Assembly (NCBI RefSeq): GCF_014698445.1
Contig: NZ_JACJSZ010000004.1
Span: 118,282 to 182,281, forward strand
Source of the DNA: Microcystis elabens FACHB-917
Lineage (GTDB): Bacteria > Cyanobacteriota > Cyanobacteriia > PCC-6307 > Cyanobiaceae
Length of the DNA stretch: 64,000 bases
Reading direction: 5' to 3'
Position 1 is the stretch's first letter. Every line of letters starts with the position of its first letter. Below are positions 1 to 7,925 of this stretch, in pieces. The notes beneath the pieces were generated by a model. That model had not been told where the DNA came from, ran no database searches, and saw only the letters and a program-made list of their open reading frames with translations. Position numbers and translations under genes: made by a program.

Positions 1-21
1 GAGGCCGGTCGGAGCGAGCGG

Positions 22-795
22 ATGGACCTGCTGCCGATCGGGCTGCAGTACAGCTTCATCGAGCCGGTCTGGGGGGCGATCGAGGTCCTGCTCTGCCGCC
101 TGGAGGAGGGGGCCGGCCTGGCCCCCGATCACGGCCACGACCTCGACCCCTCCCGGCTGCATGGGCGCCTGGTGCGGCTCGGGGAACGGATGCTCGAGCA
201 GATGGAGGCCTTCTATCGCGACAAGGTGCGCCTGGCCCTGCCCGAGGGGTACGCTCCCGACCCCGCCTTCGGGCCCCGGCTGCAGCGGCTGATGGATCTG
301 GCCCTGCGGCGGGTGGAGCAGTCCTTCGGCATGCAGCCCTGCGGCAGCCTCACCGACCGCTGCCGGCGCCTGGAGCAGGCCGGCTGGGACAGGCTCTATC
401 CCGCCCGCCCCCCGGATGCCGAGCCCCCCAGCCCCCTGGCCCGGGCCCTGGCCGACCGGCTGGCGGAGGAGACGGCGGCCCAGCTGTGGCACATGCGCGT
501 GGTCGAGTCCTTCGTTGCCGTCAGCGGCAGCTACGTGCGGGAGCGGCCGAGCCAGGAGCGCTTCGCCGACACCCTGCTGCTGCTCTGGGACACCCAGTGC
601 CGGATCCGGGGCCACACGGCCAACCACCGCCCCCGGCTGGGTCTGCGGAAGGTGCGGATCAGCATCGACCGGCCGATCGTGGTGGACGACAGCCTCGCCG
701 ACTACCGCCGCGATCGCCGCCGGGCCGTCGAGGCCCTCACGGAGGAGCTGCAGCTCCGGCTGGAGCGGCTGATCGTGCCGTCGAGCCTCGGCTGA
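22..795 (+). CDS. Hypothetical protein, 257 aa
   Basis: I do not recognise this protein. It is a soluble, Arg- and Leu-rich sequence with no signal peptide or membrane segment. The start is the first ATG, which is preceded by a purine-rich stretch (cggagcgagcgg). The frame carries the strong third-position G/C bias of the neighbours, so it is very likely a real gene. It is convergent with the oxygenase gene downstream. It could begin further upstream, outside the window. Confidence 0.6.
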   Translation: MDLLPIGLQYSFIEPVWGAIEVLLCRLEEGAGLAPDHGHDLDPSRLHGRLVRLGERMLEQMEAFYRDKVRLALPEGYAPDPAFGPRLQRLMDLALRRVEQSFGMQPCGSLTDRCRRLEQAGWDRLYPARPPDAEPPSPLARALADRLAEETAAQLWHMRVVESFVAVSGSYVRERPSQERFADTLLLLWDTQCRIRGHTANHRPRLGLRKVRISIDRPIVVDDSLADYRRDRRRAVEALTEELQLRLERLIVPSSLG

Positions 796-811
796 CCACC
801 GCTGCCGGGCC

Positions 812-1456
812 TCAGCCGGCGGCGAGGCGCGCCACGTAGGCGTCGAGGGTGCCGGCGTTGATCCAGCCGGTGGCGATGGTCTTGGTGTGGGTCTGGCTGA
901 CGCGGCCGCGGTGCAGGTGGGAGAGACCGGCGGGGAAGATCGCCAGCTTGCCCTTGACGGCCTCCTCGTGGTGGTCCTGCCAGTGGAATTCGGTGCCGCC
1001 GTCGGGGACGGTGTTGAGGTAGAGGATCCAGGCCAGGACGCGGCGGATCGGTTCGGTGGCCTCGTCGCTGGTGTTCCAGTCGCAGTGCCAGCTGTAGAAC
1101 CCTTCCCCCGGCGCGTAACGCTGCAGGTTGAAGATCGGGTTGACGAACAGGGAGCGCTCCGGACAGCAGGAGAGGAACAGGGGCCGCTCGGCCAGGTAGC
1201 GCTTCAGCCCGACGGAGACGCCGCGCATGATCACATCGGCCAGGCCCTGGGCCTCGGGGTCGGAGCGGTCGATCCACACCAGGCTGATGTCGGTGGAGAT
1301 CTTGCCGGGATCCGCCTCGGCGCCGTCGCCAGGTTCGGCGCCTGAGGAGAAGGCGACCCCGCGGCGCTGCAGGTCGGTGCGGCGGTCGAAGAAGGCCATC
1401 GCCGCATCGGCCAGGGCCACATAGCCGGGATCCTCGAAGCTGCCGATCAGCCGCAT
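812..1456 (-). CDS. 2OG-Fe(II) oxygenase (prolyl 4-hydroxylase-like)
   Basis: This is a double-stranded beta-helix dioxygenase that should use Fe(II), O2 and 2-oxoglutarate to hydroxylate an unknown substrate. The iron ligands are visible: HCD (the HxD pair) in YSWHCDWN, a distal His in GLSHLHRG, and a downstream Lys (HTKTIATGW) placed to hold 2-oxoglutarate. LAWILYLN and GGTEFHWQ match the conserved strands between them. I chose the ATG giving MRLIGSFEDPG. An upstream ATG at 1552 adds 32 residues that look non-coding. The family is clear; the substrate is not. Confidence 0.8.
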   Translation of the reverse strand: MRLIGSFEDPGYVALADAAMAFFDRRTDLQRRGVAFSSGAEPGDGAEADPGKISTDISLVWIDRSDPEAQGLADVIMRGVSVGLKRYLAERPLFLSCCPERSLFVNPIFNLQRYAPGEGFYSWHCDWNTSDEATEPIRRVLAWILYLNTVPDGGTEFHWQDHHEEAVKGKLAIFPAGLSHLHRGRVSQTHTKTIATGWINAGTLDAYVARLAAG

Positions 1457-1559
1457 CCACGCCCGGAACCTCAGGTCATGAAACCTAGAACGGAGACCTG
1501 ACGACCCCGGCAGTGTCGTCGACGTCTTGACGGTACCCACCGGCATGACCATCGGCCCC

Positions 1560-1840
1560 GGGAACGCCGAGATGTTCCGCTACGAGTTCATCAACATCAA
1601 CCCGGTGACCACGTCTGCGGGGGCTTCAGCAACCTCATCGACATCGCCGCCGGACCGGATGATGCGCTCGACCTGCTGCAGTGCAGCGATGACTTTTGGG
1701 GCCCGCCGTCTTTAGCCTGCTGTCGGGCAGGGTCCTGAAGCTGGGCTTCGACGGCACGATCTACATCGCCAATGACGGCGACGTGGTGAACGGTGAGCTG
1801 CTCGCCCTCACGCCAGTACTGACGCACGGCCCCGCACCTG
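1560..1840 (+). pseudogene. Decayed ScyD/ScyE-like beta-propeller fragment
   Basis: No intact gene fits between the oxygenase and the next minus-strand gene. Pieces of plus-strand reading frame still look like protein: GGFSNLIDIAAGPDDAL near 1618-1670 and LKLGFDGTIYIANDGDVV near 1737-1790. They lie in different frames and are interrupted by stops. The pattern (GF-x-NLIDIA-GPD followed by L-x-DGT-x-IA) resembles the repeats of ScyD/ScyE-family extracellular propeller proteins. This is pattern recognition only; the remnant status is inferred. Confidence 0.35.
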
Positions 1841-1862
1841 CTGCGGCGCCGCTGCGGCGGCC

Positions 1863-2327
1863 TCAACCCGGCCCGATCCGCCAGGGCACGGCGACCAGCG
1901 CCTCCAGGCACTGCCAGCGGAGACGATCGTCCGTCACCAGAGGGCTGAGGCCAACGGCCTCGAGGGCAGCAGCCACCCGCTCCGGAGCGATGGGCTCAGG
2001 CCCGGCCTCCAGCGGCAGCAGCAGCACCTGCCGCTCCGCCGGATCGGCCATCAGCCGCAGGTTGAGGTCGGGGAGCTCCCGCTCGAAGAACAGCCGCCGC
2101 ATGCGGGCCGTGAGCACCGGCCCCAGAGCCGCCGCGAAGGCCTCCAGGGCCCGGGCTTCGCCGGAGCAGCCGCAGCTGAGGGCCAGCCAGATCAGCAGCT
2201 TGGCCCAGCTCTCCGCCGTCCACAGGGGCGGGAAGCTCTGGCGGTGCTGGCGCACCAGTTCGGCGATGGCGAAGTCGAACAGGGTGCCCTGCAGGGAGGC
2301 CACCGATGGCAGGGGTTCCTGATCCAT
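1863..2327 (-). CDS. Hypothetical cyanobacterial protein, 154 aa
   Basis: Not recognised. It is a soluble, largely helical protein with a Cys pair (SCGCSGEA) in the middle and several hydrophobic helices that look amphipathic rather than membrane-spanning (WAKLLIWLALSC). The chosen ATG gives MDQEPLPSVASLQ. A start 27 bases upstream also exists. It is divergent from the small acidic protein at 2390, so the two start regions face each other across about 60 bp. Confidence 0.55.
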   Translation of the reverse strand: MDQEPLPSVASLQGTLFDFAIAELVRQHRQSFPPLWTAESWAKLLIWLALSCGCSGEARALEAFAAALGPVLTARMRRLFFERELPDLNLRLMADPAERQVLLLPLEAGPEPIAPERVAAALEAVGLSPLVTDDRLRWQCLEALVAVPWRIGPG

Positions 2328-2389
2328 CCGGCCATCCTGGCGGCCAGGCGGCAAACTGCAGAGGCAACGACCGTCCCTGGAGACGCCCG

Positions 2390-2644
2390 ATGGCCCTCGA
2401 TCTGAACGATCCGGAGCTCGAGTTCGCCGATCTCGTCACCGCCTACCAGAGCTGGGTGATGGCCGTGATCAACGACGAGAAACTGGGGGGCGACAAACTC
2501 CTCACCGACGACATCGCCGACGACGCCCTGAACGCGATGCGCTTCCTGCCGGACGTGGTGACCAGCGCCATCGAGACCACCCTGGCCCGCGTCTACGACG
2601 TGGACCCCGACGAACTCGCCGAACTGCTCTATCCCGAGGACTGA
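2390..2644 (+). CDS. Small acidic conserved protein, 84 aa
   Basis: An acidic protein (MALDLNDPELEF... ending LLYPED) rich in Asp and Glu, with one predicted helical core around SWVMAVINDEKLGGDKLL. It has no signal peptide. I chose the ATG at 2390 because the upstream in-frame sequence is low-complexity and overlaps the divergent gene's start region. Small acidic proteins of this type are common in picocyanobacteria, but I cannot assign a function. Confidence 0.6.
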   Translation: MALDLNDPELEFADLVTAYQSWVMAVINDEKLGGDKLLTDDIADDALNAMRFLPDVVTSAIETTLARVYDVDPDELAELLYPED

Positions 2645-2698
2645 CCGGCGACCGGGACGATCCACCCAGGCGGTGCGCCCGGCCCCTCACCTCCCCCT

Positions 2699-4003
2699 GT
2701 GATTTCCTTCCTCCGCCCCTCCCCCATTCCGCCCTGCCAGGGCCGACGCCGGGCACGGATCACCCGGCTTGCCGCGGGGATCGCCATCCCGTTGCTGGCC
2801 TCGGTGGGGGGCTGCAACGGGCAGCGGCTGCAGCCGATCATGCGACCCCTGGAAGGCACCCTCTACATCGCGGTCGGCGTCAGGTACACCGTTGACGGGG
2901 AGCTGCTGAAGGAGATCCGGTCGAGTTCAGCCATCCTGCAGAGCACGTTCCGTAACCTGCAGCCGAAGGTCCGGCTCCAGGTGGAGGTGTTTCCAGAGGA
3001 GAGCCTGGCCACCGAACTGCGCCTGCGCAACAGCTCCGGCCTTAGCCCCGATCTGCTGCTGGTGAACGAGTCCACCGCCCGTGATCTGGCCCGGGAGAAG
3101 CTCATCGACACCGTGTCGTTCCCGCCCGCGCTGCTGGATCAGCTTGATAGGGGGTCGGTGCTGCGGGTCCGCCGATCGGATGGAACGCTGACCGGCCTGC
3201 CGATGGAGCTTCAGCCCCAGGTGGCCTGCTTCGATCGGCGGCGCGTGCCGCGCAGCCCCGCCACCCTCAGCGAACTGCTGGCCTTCAGCGCCAAGGGCAT
3301 GGAGGTGGGACTCTCCCTCGATGCCACCAGCCTGGCCTGGACCCTGGGTCCCCTCGGGGCGATCGACGCCGTCAGCAGCCTTCTGTCCAAGGAGCCGGTG
3401 ACACCCGTGACACGGCAGGGACTGGAGAACTGGCTCGGCTGGCTGCGCCAGGCCGACCAGCAGCAGCATGTCACCTTTTTCCCCACCGAGACGGACCTGC
3501 TCAAGGAGCTGACCGCCGGGACCCTCGACTGGATTCCCTGCCGCAGCATCAACCTGACCAGGATCAAGGCACGGCTGGGCCAGAACCTGGGCGTGACCGC
3601 CCTCCCCTCCGGGCCCTACGGCGGCGCCAGCCCCATCACCATGGAGCGGGTGCTGGCCTTCGGGGTCAACTCCAGTCCGGACCAGCGCAAACTGGCCTTG
3701 GCCATGGCCCGCTTCGCCGTCAGCCCCCTGCACCAGAGAGAAATTGTCCAGCGAACTCTCTACTCGCTGCCGGTGAACCGGGAGGTGGCGCCACCGGTGC
3801 GCAGTTCCTCCGTGGTGGCCTCCTTGGTGGAGGGCCGGCAGCAATCGGTGAAGAGCTCGACGATCCGGCTGATCAACGGCAGCACCAAGGATCAGCGAGA
3901 GGCCTGGCAGGCCCTGCTCACCCGCTTCCTCTTCGACGATCTCAGCCAGCAGGCCACCCTCGAGGGCCTGATCGAGCTCCTCGGCGGCGGGAGGTCGCGA
4001 TGA
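2699..4003 (+). CDS. Extracellular solute-binding lipoprotein (ABC SBP-like)
   Basis: A 434-residue secreted protein. A basic N-terminus and hydrophobic stretch end in LLASVGGC, a lipobox with Cys39, so it should be a lipid-anchored periplasmic protein. The body resembles family 1 (maltose/iron-type) solute-binding proteins: EIRSSSAILQSTF, SPDLLLVNESTARDLA, TGLPMELQPQVACFDRR and a C-terminal helical lobe. The start is GTG. No ABC permease or ATPase is adjacent. Instead its stop overlaps the start of an MscS channel gene by 4 bp (ATGA), so the two are translationally coupled. Its ligand is unknown. Confidence 0.75.
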   Translation: MISFLRPSPIPPCQGRRRARITRLAAGIAIPLLASVGGCNGQRLQPIMRPLEGTLYIAVGVRYTVDGELLKEIRSSSAILQSTFRNLQPKVRLQVEVFPEESLATELRLRNSSGLSPDLLLVNESTARDLAREKLIDTVSFPPALLDQLDRGSVLRVRRSDGTLTGLPMELQPQVACFDRRRVPRSPATLSELLAFSAKGMEVGLSLDATSLAWTLGPLGAIDAVSSLLSKEPVTPVTRQGLENWLGWLRQADQQQHVTFFPTETDLLKELTAGTLDWIPCRSINLTRIKARLGQNLGVTALPSGPYGGASPITMERVLAFGVNSSPDQRKLALAMARFAVSPLHQREIVQRTLYSLPVNREVAPPVRSSSVVASLVEGRQQSVKSSTIRLINGSTKDQREAWQALLTRFLFDDLSQQATLEGLIELLGGGRSR

Positions 4004-5232
4004 TCATTCTGCTGATGGAGATCGCCGGCTGGTTCGGCTATCTGCAGCGCCTGGAGGTGCGACTCCAGATCATCGTGCTGCTGCTGGTGTTTCTGGGCCA
4101 GGGGGCACTGCGGCGGCGTCTGAGCCCGCGGGTTCCCCTGGCACGGCGCGCGGACGTCGTGATCCCACTTCTGCTGGGTGTGTTCTCGCTGATCCTGGGA
4201 TGGGGTGGCCTTCCCAACGGCCTGGTGCTGCTGAGCCTGCTCCTTTACCTGGGCTGGCTGGGTCTGGGGAGGCTGCGCCAGCTGCTGGGCCGGTTCATCC
4301 AGCAGCAGCAGCTGCAGCTGCTGGAAAGCCGCCTGATCCGCCCGGCCTACCTGCTGGTCGCTGCCCTGCTGGTGATCCGGGTGTTCGACAACCCGCAGGA
4401 TCTGGCCCTCATTCCCCTGGGCCAGTGGTTCGGCTCCGAGGTGACCCTGGGCAGCTTCTTCATGGTGGTGGTGACCATCTATGTCCTGGCCATGGGCACA
4501 GGTCCGCCGGCCCAGGCAGTGGCCTGGCTGGTGCAGCGCAGCGTGGGCATCAGCAACGGCAGCCGCCGGGCCCTGGCCCTGATGATCCGCTATGCGGCAG
4601 TGGCCGTGGGGATCTTCTGGGCTCTTGATCACGTTGGCTTCAACCGGACCGCGATCCTGGCGGTCGCCGGTGGCCTTTCGGTGGGCCTGGGGTTCGGGAT
4701 CAAGGAAGTCTTCTCGAACTTCGTCAGTGGCCTCTGGCTGTTGTTCGAAGGGTCGGTACGGCCGGGGGAGGTGCTCTTCATCGACGGCGATCCCTGCGAA
4801 GTGCGCAGCCTCGGCCTGCGGGCGGCGGTGCTCTGGCGCGACCGGGACAATGCCGAACTGGTGATCCCCAACCAGACCTTCTTCACCAACACCACCGTGA
4901 CCTACACGGGCACCGACACCCTGCGGCGCAGCCAGGTTCTGGTGAGCGCCGCCTACCACCACGATCCCTCCGAGGTCATGGCCCTGCTGGAGGCCACGGC
5001 CCGCGCCCAGAGCAGGATTCTGGCCACCCCGGCACCGAAGGGTCTGCTGCTTCGTTACGGCGATTCCGCCATCGACTACGCCCTGCGTTTCTGGATCGCC
5101 AACCCGATGGATAACGTCTCCATCTGCAGCGAAGTCCAGGCCGCGATCTGGCGCGCCTTCCGGGACCGGCAGATTGAGATCCCCTTTCCGCAGCAGGTGC
5201 AGTACAGGGTGGAGGGTCCACCGAAAAGCTGA
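4000..5232 (+). CDS. MscS-family mechanosensitive channel
   Basis: A 410-residue inner-membrane channel that would release solutes on hypo-osmotic shock. The N-terminal half has several hydrophobic segments. The pore helix and beta domain are clear: GGLSVGLGFGIKEVFSNFV followed by GLWLLFEGSVRPGEV and ELVIPNQTFFTN, the standard MscS signature. The C-terminal domain (QIEIPFPQQVQY) is also typical. It overlaps the upstream solute-binding lipoprotein gene by 4 bp, an unusual pairing. Confidence 0.9.
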   Translation: MIILLMEIAGWFGYLQRLEVRLQIIVLLLVFLGQGALRRRLSPRVPLARRADVVIPLLLGVFSLILGWGGLPNGLVLLSLLLYLGWLGLGRLRQLLGRFIQQQQLQLLESRLIRPAYLLVAALLVIRVFDNPQDLALIPLGQWFGSEVTLGSFFMVVVTIYVLAMGTGPPAQAVAWLVQRSVGISNGSRRALALMIRYAAVAVGIFWALDHVGFNRTAILAVAGGLSVGLGFGIKEVFSNFVSGLWLLFEGSVRPGEVLFIDGDPCEVRSLGLRAAVLWRDRDNAELVIPNQTFFTNTTVTYTGTDTLRRSQVLVSAAYHHDPSEVMALLEATARAQSRILATPAPKGLLLRYGDSAIDYALRFWIANPMDNVSICSEVQAAIWRAFRDRQIEIPFPQQVQYRVEGPPKS

Positions 5233-5300
5233 ACCTTGCCCCACTGGCGATCGCGGGCCCGAGTTGTACAATTTCAATCAATACCCACCGCCATTGCATC

Positions 5301-5669
5301 ATGCTCAAAGGTGCTGATCTGCTCGCCAAGGTCAAAGAGCTCGGCGATGCTTCGAAGTCCGATCTGGTCCGCAGCTGCGGCTACGTGAGCACCAAGAAGG
5401 ACGGCAACGAGCGCCTGAACTTCACGGCCTTCTACGAAGCTCTTCTCGATGCCAAGGGCATCAGCCTCGGCGACGGTGTCGGCAAGGCGACCACCAAGGC
5501 CGGTCGAAAGCTCGGCTATACCGCCAAGGTCCAGTTCAACGGCAATCTGCTGGTGGGCAAGGCCTACACCGCGATGCTGGGCCTGGAGCCTGGGGATGAG
5601 TTCGAGATCAAGCTCGGTCGCAAGGCGATCCGACTGGTGCCGGTGGGCGGTTCCGACGACGAGGAGTGA
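5301..5669 (+). CDS. cyAbrB-type transcriptional regulator
   Basis: A 122-residue protein matching the cyanobacteria-specific AbrB-like family (cyAbrB). It opens with MLKGADLLAKVKELGDASKS, has a central basic linker (GKATTKAGRKLGYTAKVQF) and an AbrB-like fold near the end (LLVGKAYTAMLGLEPGDEF). In other cyanobacteria these proteins bind DNA broadly and control carbon/nitrogen balance. Here that role is inferred from family membership. A short A+T-rich stretch (gttgtacaatttcaat, 5263-5278) lies upstream and probably contains its promoter. It is a single-gene unit. Confidence 0.9.
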   Translation: MLKGADLLAKVKELGDASKSDLVRSCGYVSTKKDGNERLNFTAFYEALLDAKGISLGDGVGKATTKAGRKLGYTAKVQFNGNLLVGKAYTAMLGLEPGDEFEIKLGRKAIRLVPVGGSDDEE

Positions 5670-5673
5670 GCTG

Positions 5674-5689
5674 ACGGCCCACGGGCCGT
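5674..5689 (+). terminator. Short hairpin after cyAbrB
   Basis: The sequence acggccc-ac-gggccgt forms a compact GC hairpin just after the cyAbrB stop. No T-run follows it, so it is only a possible weak terminator. Confidence 0.3.
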
Positions 5690-5807
5690 TCGCAGCCCCA
5701 GCCGGCCCGTGAAGCTATGTGCGGATCGGCGCTGTAGCGGTCGCTTCCGATTTAGACAAAAGGTGCGGGGCCTGGGAGACCGATCAACTCACCATTGGTT
5801 TCGCAAA

Positions 5808-5842
5808 GTAGCCCCCCTCGGGTCATGCTCGAGGGGGGCTAC
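5808..5842. terminator. Perfect 13-bp hairpin, possible bidirectional terminator or small RNA end
   Basis: Arms gtagcccccctcg and cgaggggggctac are exact reverse complements around a 9-base loop (ggtcatgct). It sits in the roughly 300-bp gap between cyAbrB and the next small gene and no coding frame explains it. Three A residues precede the left arm. Only gcgttt follows the right arm, so the U-tract is poor. It may terminate transcription or be the 3' stem of an unannotated RNA. The rest of the gap (5690-5965) shows no convincing gene. Confidence 0.5.
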
Positions 5843-5965
5843 GCGTTTCAGGGTCAGCCCTCTGGACCATGCCATGGAGAGTATCGGGACATGCACACGA
5901 GGGGGTAAGTCGTCAACAAATCCGCAACCTTCTGTTATGTTGGGGGCTGATGCGTGGTTCGACCC

Positions 5966-6178
5966 ATGCCTTACCCCACCTCCCATACGGCAGCAGCCCT
6001 CCACCCCGGCAGCTTCGTGGCGCTGGGCAGCCGCCAGGGCGGCACCTACCAGGTGATCAGCATCGACGAGAAGACCGACAGCTGCTGGGTGCGGCGCTGG
6101 CCCCTCACCCACCACGGCTCCCCCGCCTTCTCCGTCGCCCTGCCCGACCTGCGTCCCCTGCACCGGCCGCCCCACTGA
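5966..6178 (+). CDS. Small conserved protein, 70 aa
   Basis: A short protein with FVALGSRQGGTYQVIS, CWVRRWPLTHHGSPAFSV and LRPLHRPP. The pattern suggests a small beta-barrel (SH3-like) fold of the kind seen in short picocyanobacterial proteins. I chose ATG at 5966 (MPYPTSH); a GTG at 5954 is in frame. A possible -10-like tatgtt lies near 5936. Function unknown. Confidence 0.6.
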   Translation: MPYPTSHTAAALHPGSFVALGSRQGGTYQVISIDEKTDSCWVRRWPLTHHGSPAFSVALPDLRPLHRPPH

Positions 6179-6212
6179 ACCCATCCCTCTCGCCCTGCAC
6201 CGGACCACAGCC

Positions 6213-6329
6213 ATGATCCCGATGGGTTTCGTCATCACCTCCCGGCTGTTCTGCCGCGCCGGCCGCCTGGCTCTGCTGGCGGCGGGCCTGGCTCTGGTCG
6301 TCGAGGCGCTGGCTCAAACCCTGTCCTGA
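6213..6329 (+). CDS. Very small membrane protein, 38 aa
   Basis: An ATG-to-TGA frame of 38 codons sits between the 70-aa protein and the ZnuB-type permease. It encodes MIPMGFVITSRLF, then a continuous hydrophobic stretch (LALLAAGLALVVEALA) and a polar tail (QTLS). One transmembrane helix is likely. It is in the same direction as the permease. Such small frames arise by chance in GC-rich DNA, so confidence is moderate. Confidence 0.4.
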   Translation: MIPMGFVITSRLFCRAGRLALLAAGLALVVEALAQTLS

Positions 6330-6362
6330 GGCCCTTCCACCCGCCCTGGGTACCCTGGGCCG

Positions 6363-7199
6363 ATGGCGGGGACCTCGACCCTGGTGGAGCTGCTGCAGCT
6401 TCCCTTCATGCAGCGGGCCCTGCTGGGCGGCCTGCTCAGCGGCGCCCTCGGCGGCGTGCTCGGCAGCTTCGCCGTGCTGCGCCAGCTCTCCTTCTTCAGC
6501 GACGCCCTGGGCCATTCCGCCCTGCTCGGCATCACCCTGGGCCTGCTGCTGGGCATCGACCCCACCCTGGTGCTGATCCCCTTCGCCGTGCTGTTCGCCC
6601 TGATGACGAACCAGCTTGTGCAACGCAGCAGGCTGCCGGCCGATGCCCTGCTGAACATCGTCTACTCCTCCTCGCTCGCCCTGGCCGTCGTGGCCCTGAG
6701 CCTGCTGCGGGTCTACAAGGGCGGCATCCAGCAGCTCCTGTTCGGTGACATCCTGGGGGTCACCTGGCTGGATCTGGCCCTGATCGCGGCCTTGCTCGTC
6801 GTCACCGCCGTCTACCTGACCCTCACCCGGCGAGATCAGGTGCTGCTCACCCTCGACGAACCCCTGGCCCGCTCCCGGGGCATCGCCGTCTCGCTGCACC
6901 GGCTGCTGTTCCTGGTCCTGCTGGCCGTGGTGGTGGCCATTTCCGTCAAGGCGGTGGGGGTGCTGCTGATCAGCGCCTTCGTGGTCATCCCCGCCTGCTC
7001 CTCGCGGCTGGTGAGCCGGCGCTTCGGCACCTACGTGGCCCTCTCCGCCGTGCTGGGGGCCAGCGGCGCCGTGCTCGGCCTGCTGGTGTCGGCCGCCTTC
7101 GCCCTGCCCTCCGGCCCCTCCGTGGTGATCGCCCAGCTGGTGGGCTTCCTCATCGCCCTGGCGGTGGCGCCGTTGCGGGGCAGGGCGACAACCCCCTGA
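6363..7199 (+). CDS. ABC-3 family metal permease (ZnuB/MntB-like)
   Basis: A 278-residue polytopic membrane protein with about eight hydrophobic helices. The family signatures are present: GVLGSFAVLRQLSFFSDALGHS near residue 35, QLLFGDILG in the middle and SVKAVGVLLISAFVVIPA in the C-terminal half. This is the permease of zinc/manganese/iron-type ABC importers. The ATP-binding and metal-binding partners are not adjacent, so the metal is not fixed by context. Confidence 0.85.
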   Translation: MAGTSTLVELLQLPFMQRALLGGLLSGALGGVLGSFAVLRQLSFFSDALGHSALLGITLGLLLGIDPTLVLIPFAVLFALMTNQLVQRSRLPADALLNIVYSSSLALAVVALSLLRVYKGGIQQLLFGDILGVTWLDLALIAALLVVTAVYLTLTRRDQVLLTLDEPLARSRGIAVSLHRLLFLVLLAVVVAISVKAVGVLLISAFVVIPACSSRLVSRRFGTYVALSAVLGASGAVLGLLVSAAFALPSGPSVVIAQLVGFLIALAVAPLRGRATTP

Positions 7200-7206
7200 A
7201 GGGCGA

Positions 7207-7905
7207 TCAGTCCTGCGGCGCGGCCAGGCCCGGGTCGAGGTGGCCCGTCTTGACCCAGATCAGGCAGCCGCTGCGGCTGAAGGGTGCATGGCGACTGCCG
7301 GCCGGGTTGCGCAGCCAGGTGCCGGCCGGGTAGGCCCCCTGTTCGTCCTGGAACACCCCCTCGAGCACGAAGATCTCCTCGCCGCCCGGGTGGGCGTGGA
7401 GGGGGAAGCGGGTTCCAGGCTCCCAGCGCACCAGGGCCACCTGCTCGGTGCCGAAGCCGTGCAGGGGCAGCACGCTCAGCCCGAGCACCAGGCCGGGCAC
7501 GAAGGGGGAACGGCGCGTGTCGACCACCACCCGGGACTGATCGGCCGGATCCATCTGGCGCAATTTCACCAGGATCGTGCAGCCGGCCGCACTGAAGGGG
7601 GCGTGGGCGGAGCCGACCGGGTTGCGGACGTAGGTGCCGGGGCCATAATCGCCGTGCTCGTCGGAGAAGACCCCCTCAAGCACGAGGAACTCCTCGCCGC
7701 CCCCATGTTCATGGGGGGAGAACCGGCTGCCGGGGCTGTAGCGGACGATCGAGGTGGCCCGGGCGACCTCGCCGCCGTCGCGCTCCAGCGGGCGCCGCGT
7801 CACCCCGGGCAGGGGGGAGGGCAGCCAGGGCAGGGCCCCGCTGTCGACCACCGCCCTGTGGCCGGGATCGGCATGGAGCCGGGTGGGCATGGGAGCGGGG
7901 GCCAT
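7207..7905 (-). CDS. ChrR-type double cupin, anti-sigma-like
   Basis: A 232-residue protein made of two tandem cupin domains of the ChrR C-terminal type. Each carries the metal-binding pattern: SPHEHGGGEEFLVLEGVF with a distal GSAHAPF, then PLHAHPGGEEIFVLEGVF with GSRHAPF. ChrR in Rhodobacter is a zinc anti-sigma factor that senses singlet oxygen. The N-terminal zinc/anti-sigma domain of ChrR is absent here, so this may be only the sensor module. It is the last gene of the sigma-factor operon, 20 bp after the RskA-type gene. Confidence 0.8.
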   Translation of the reverse strand: MAPAPMPTRLHADPGHRAVVDSGALPWLPSPLPGVTRRPLERDGGEVARATSIVRYSPGSRFSPHEHGGGEEFLVLEGVFSDEHGDYGPGTYVRNPVGSAHAPFSAAGCTILVKLRQMDPADQSRVVVDTRRSPFVPGLVLGLSVLPLHGFGTEQVALVRWEPGTRFPLHAHPGGEEIFVLEGVFQDEQGAYPAGTWLRNPAGSRHAPFSRSGCLIWVKTGHLDPGLAAPQD

Positions 7906-7925
7906 GGCTCGGAGGCAGCGGGTGA

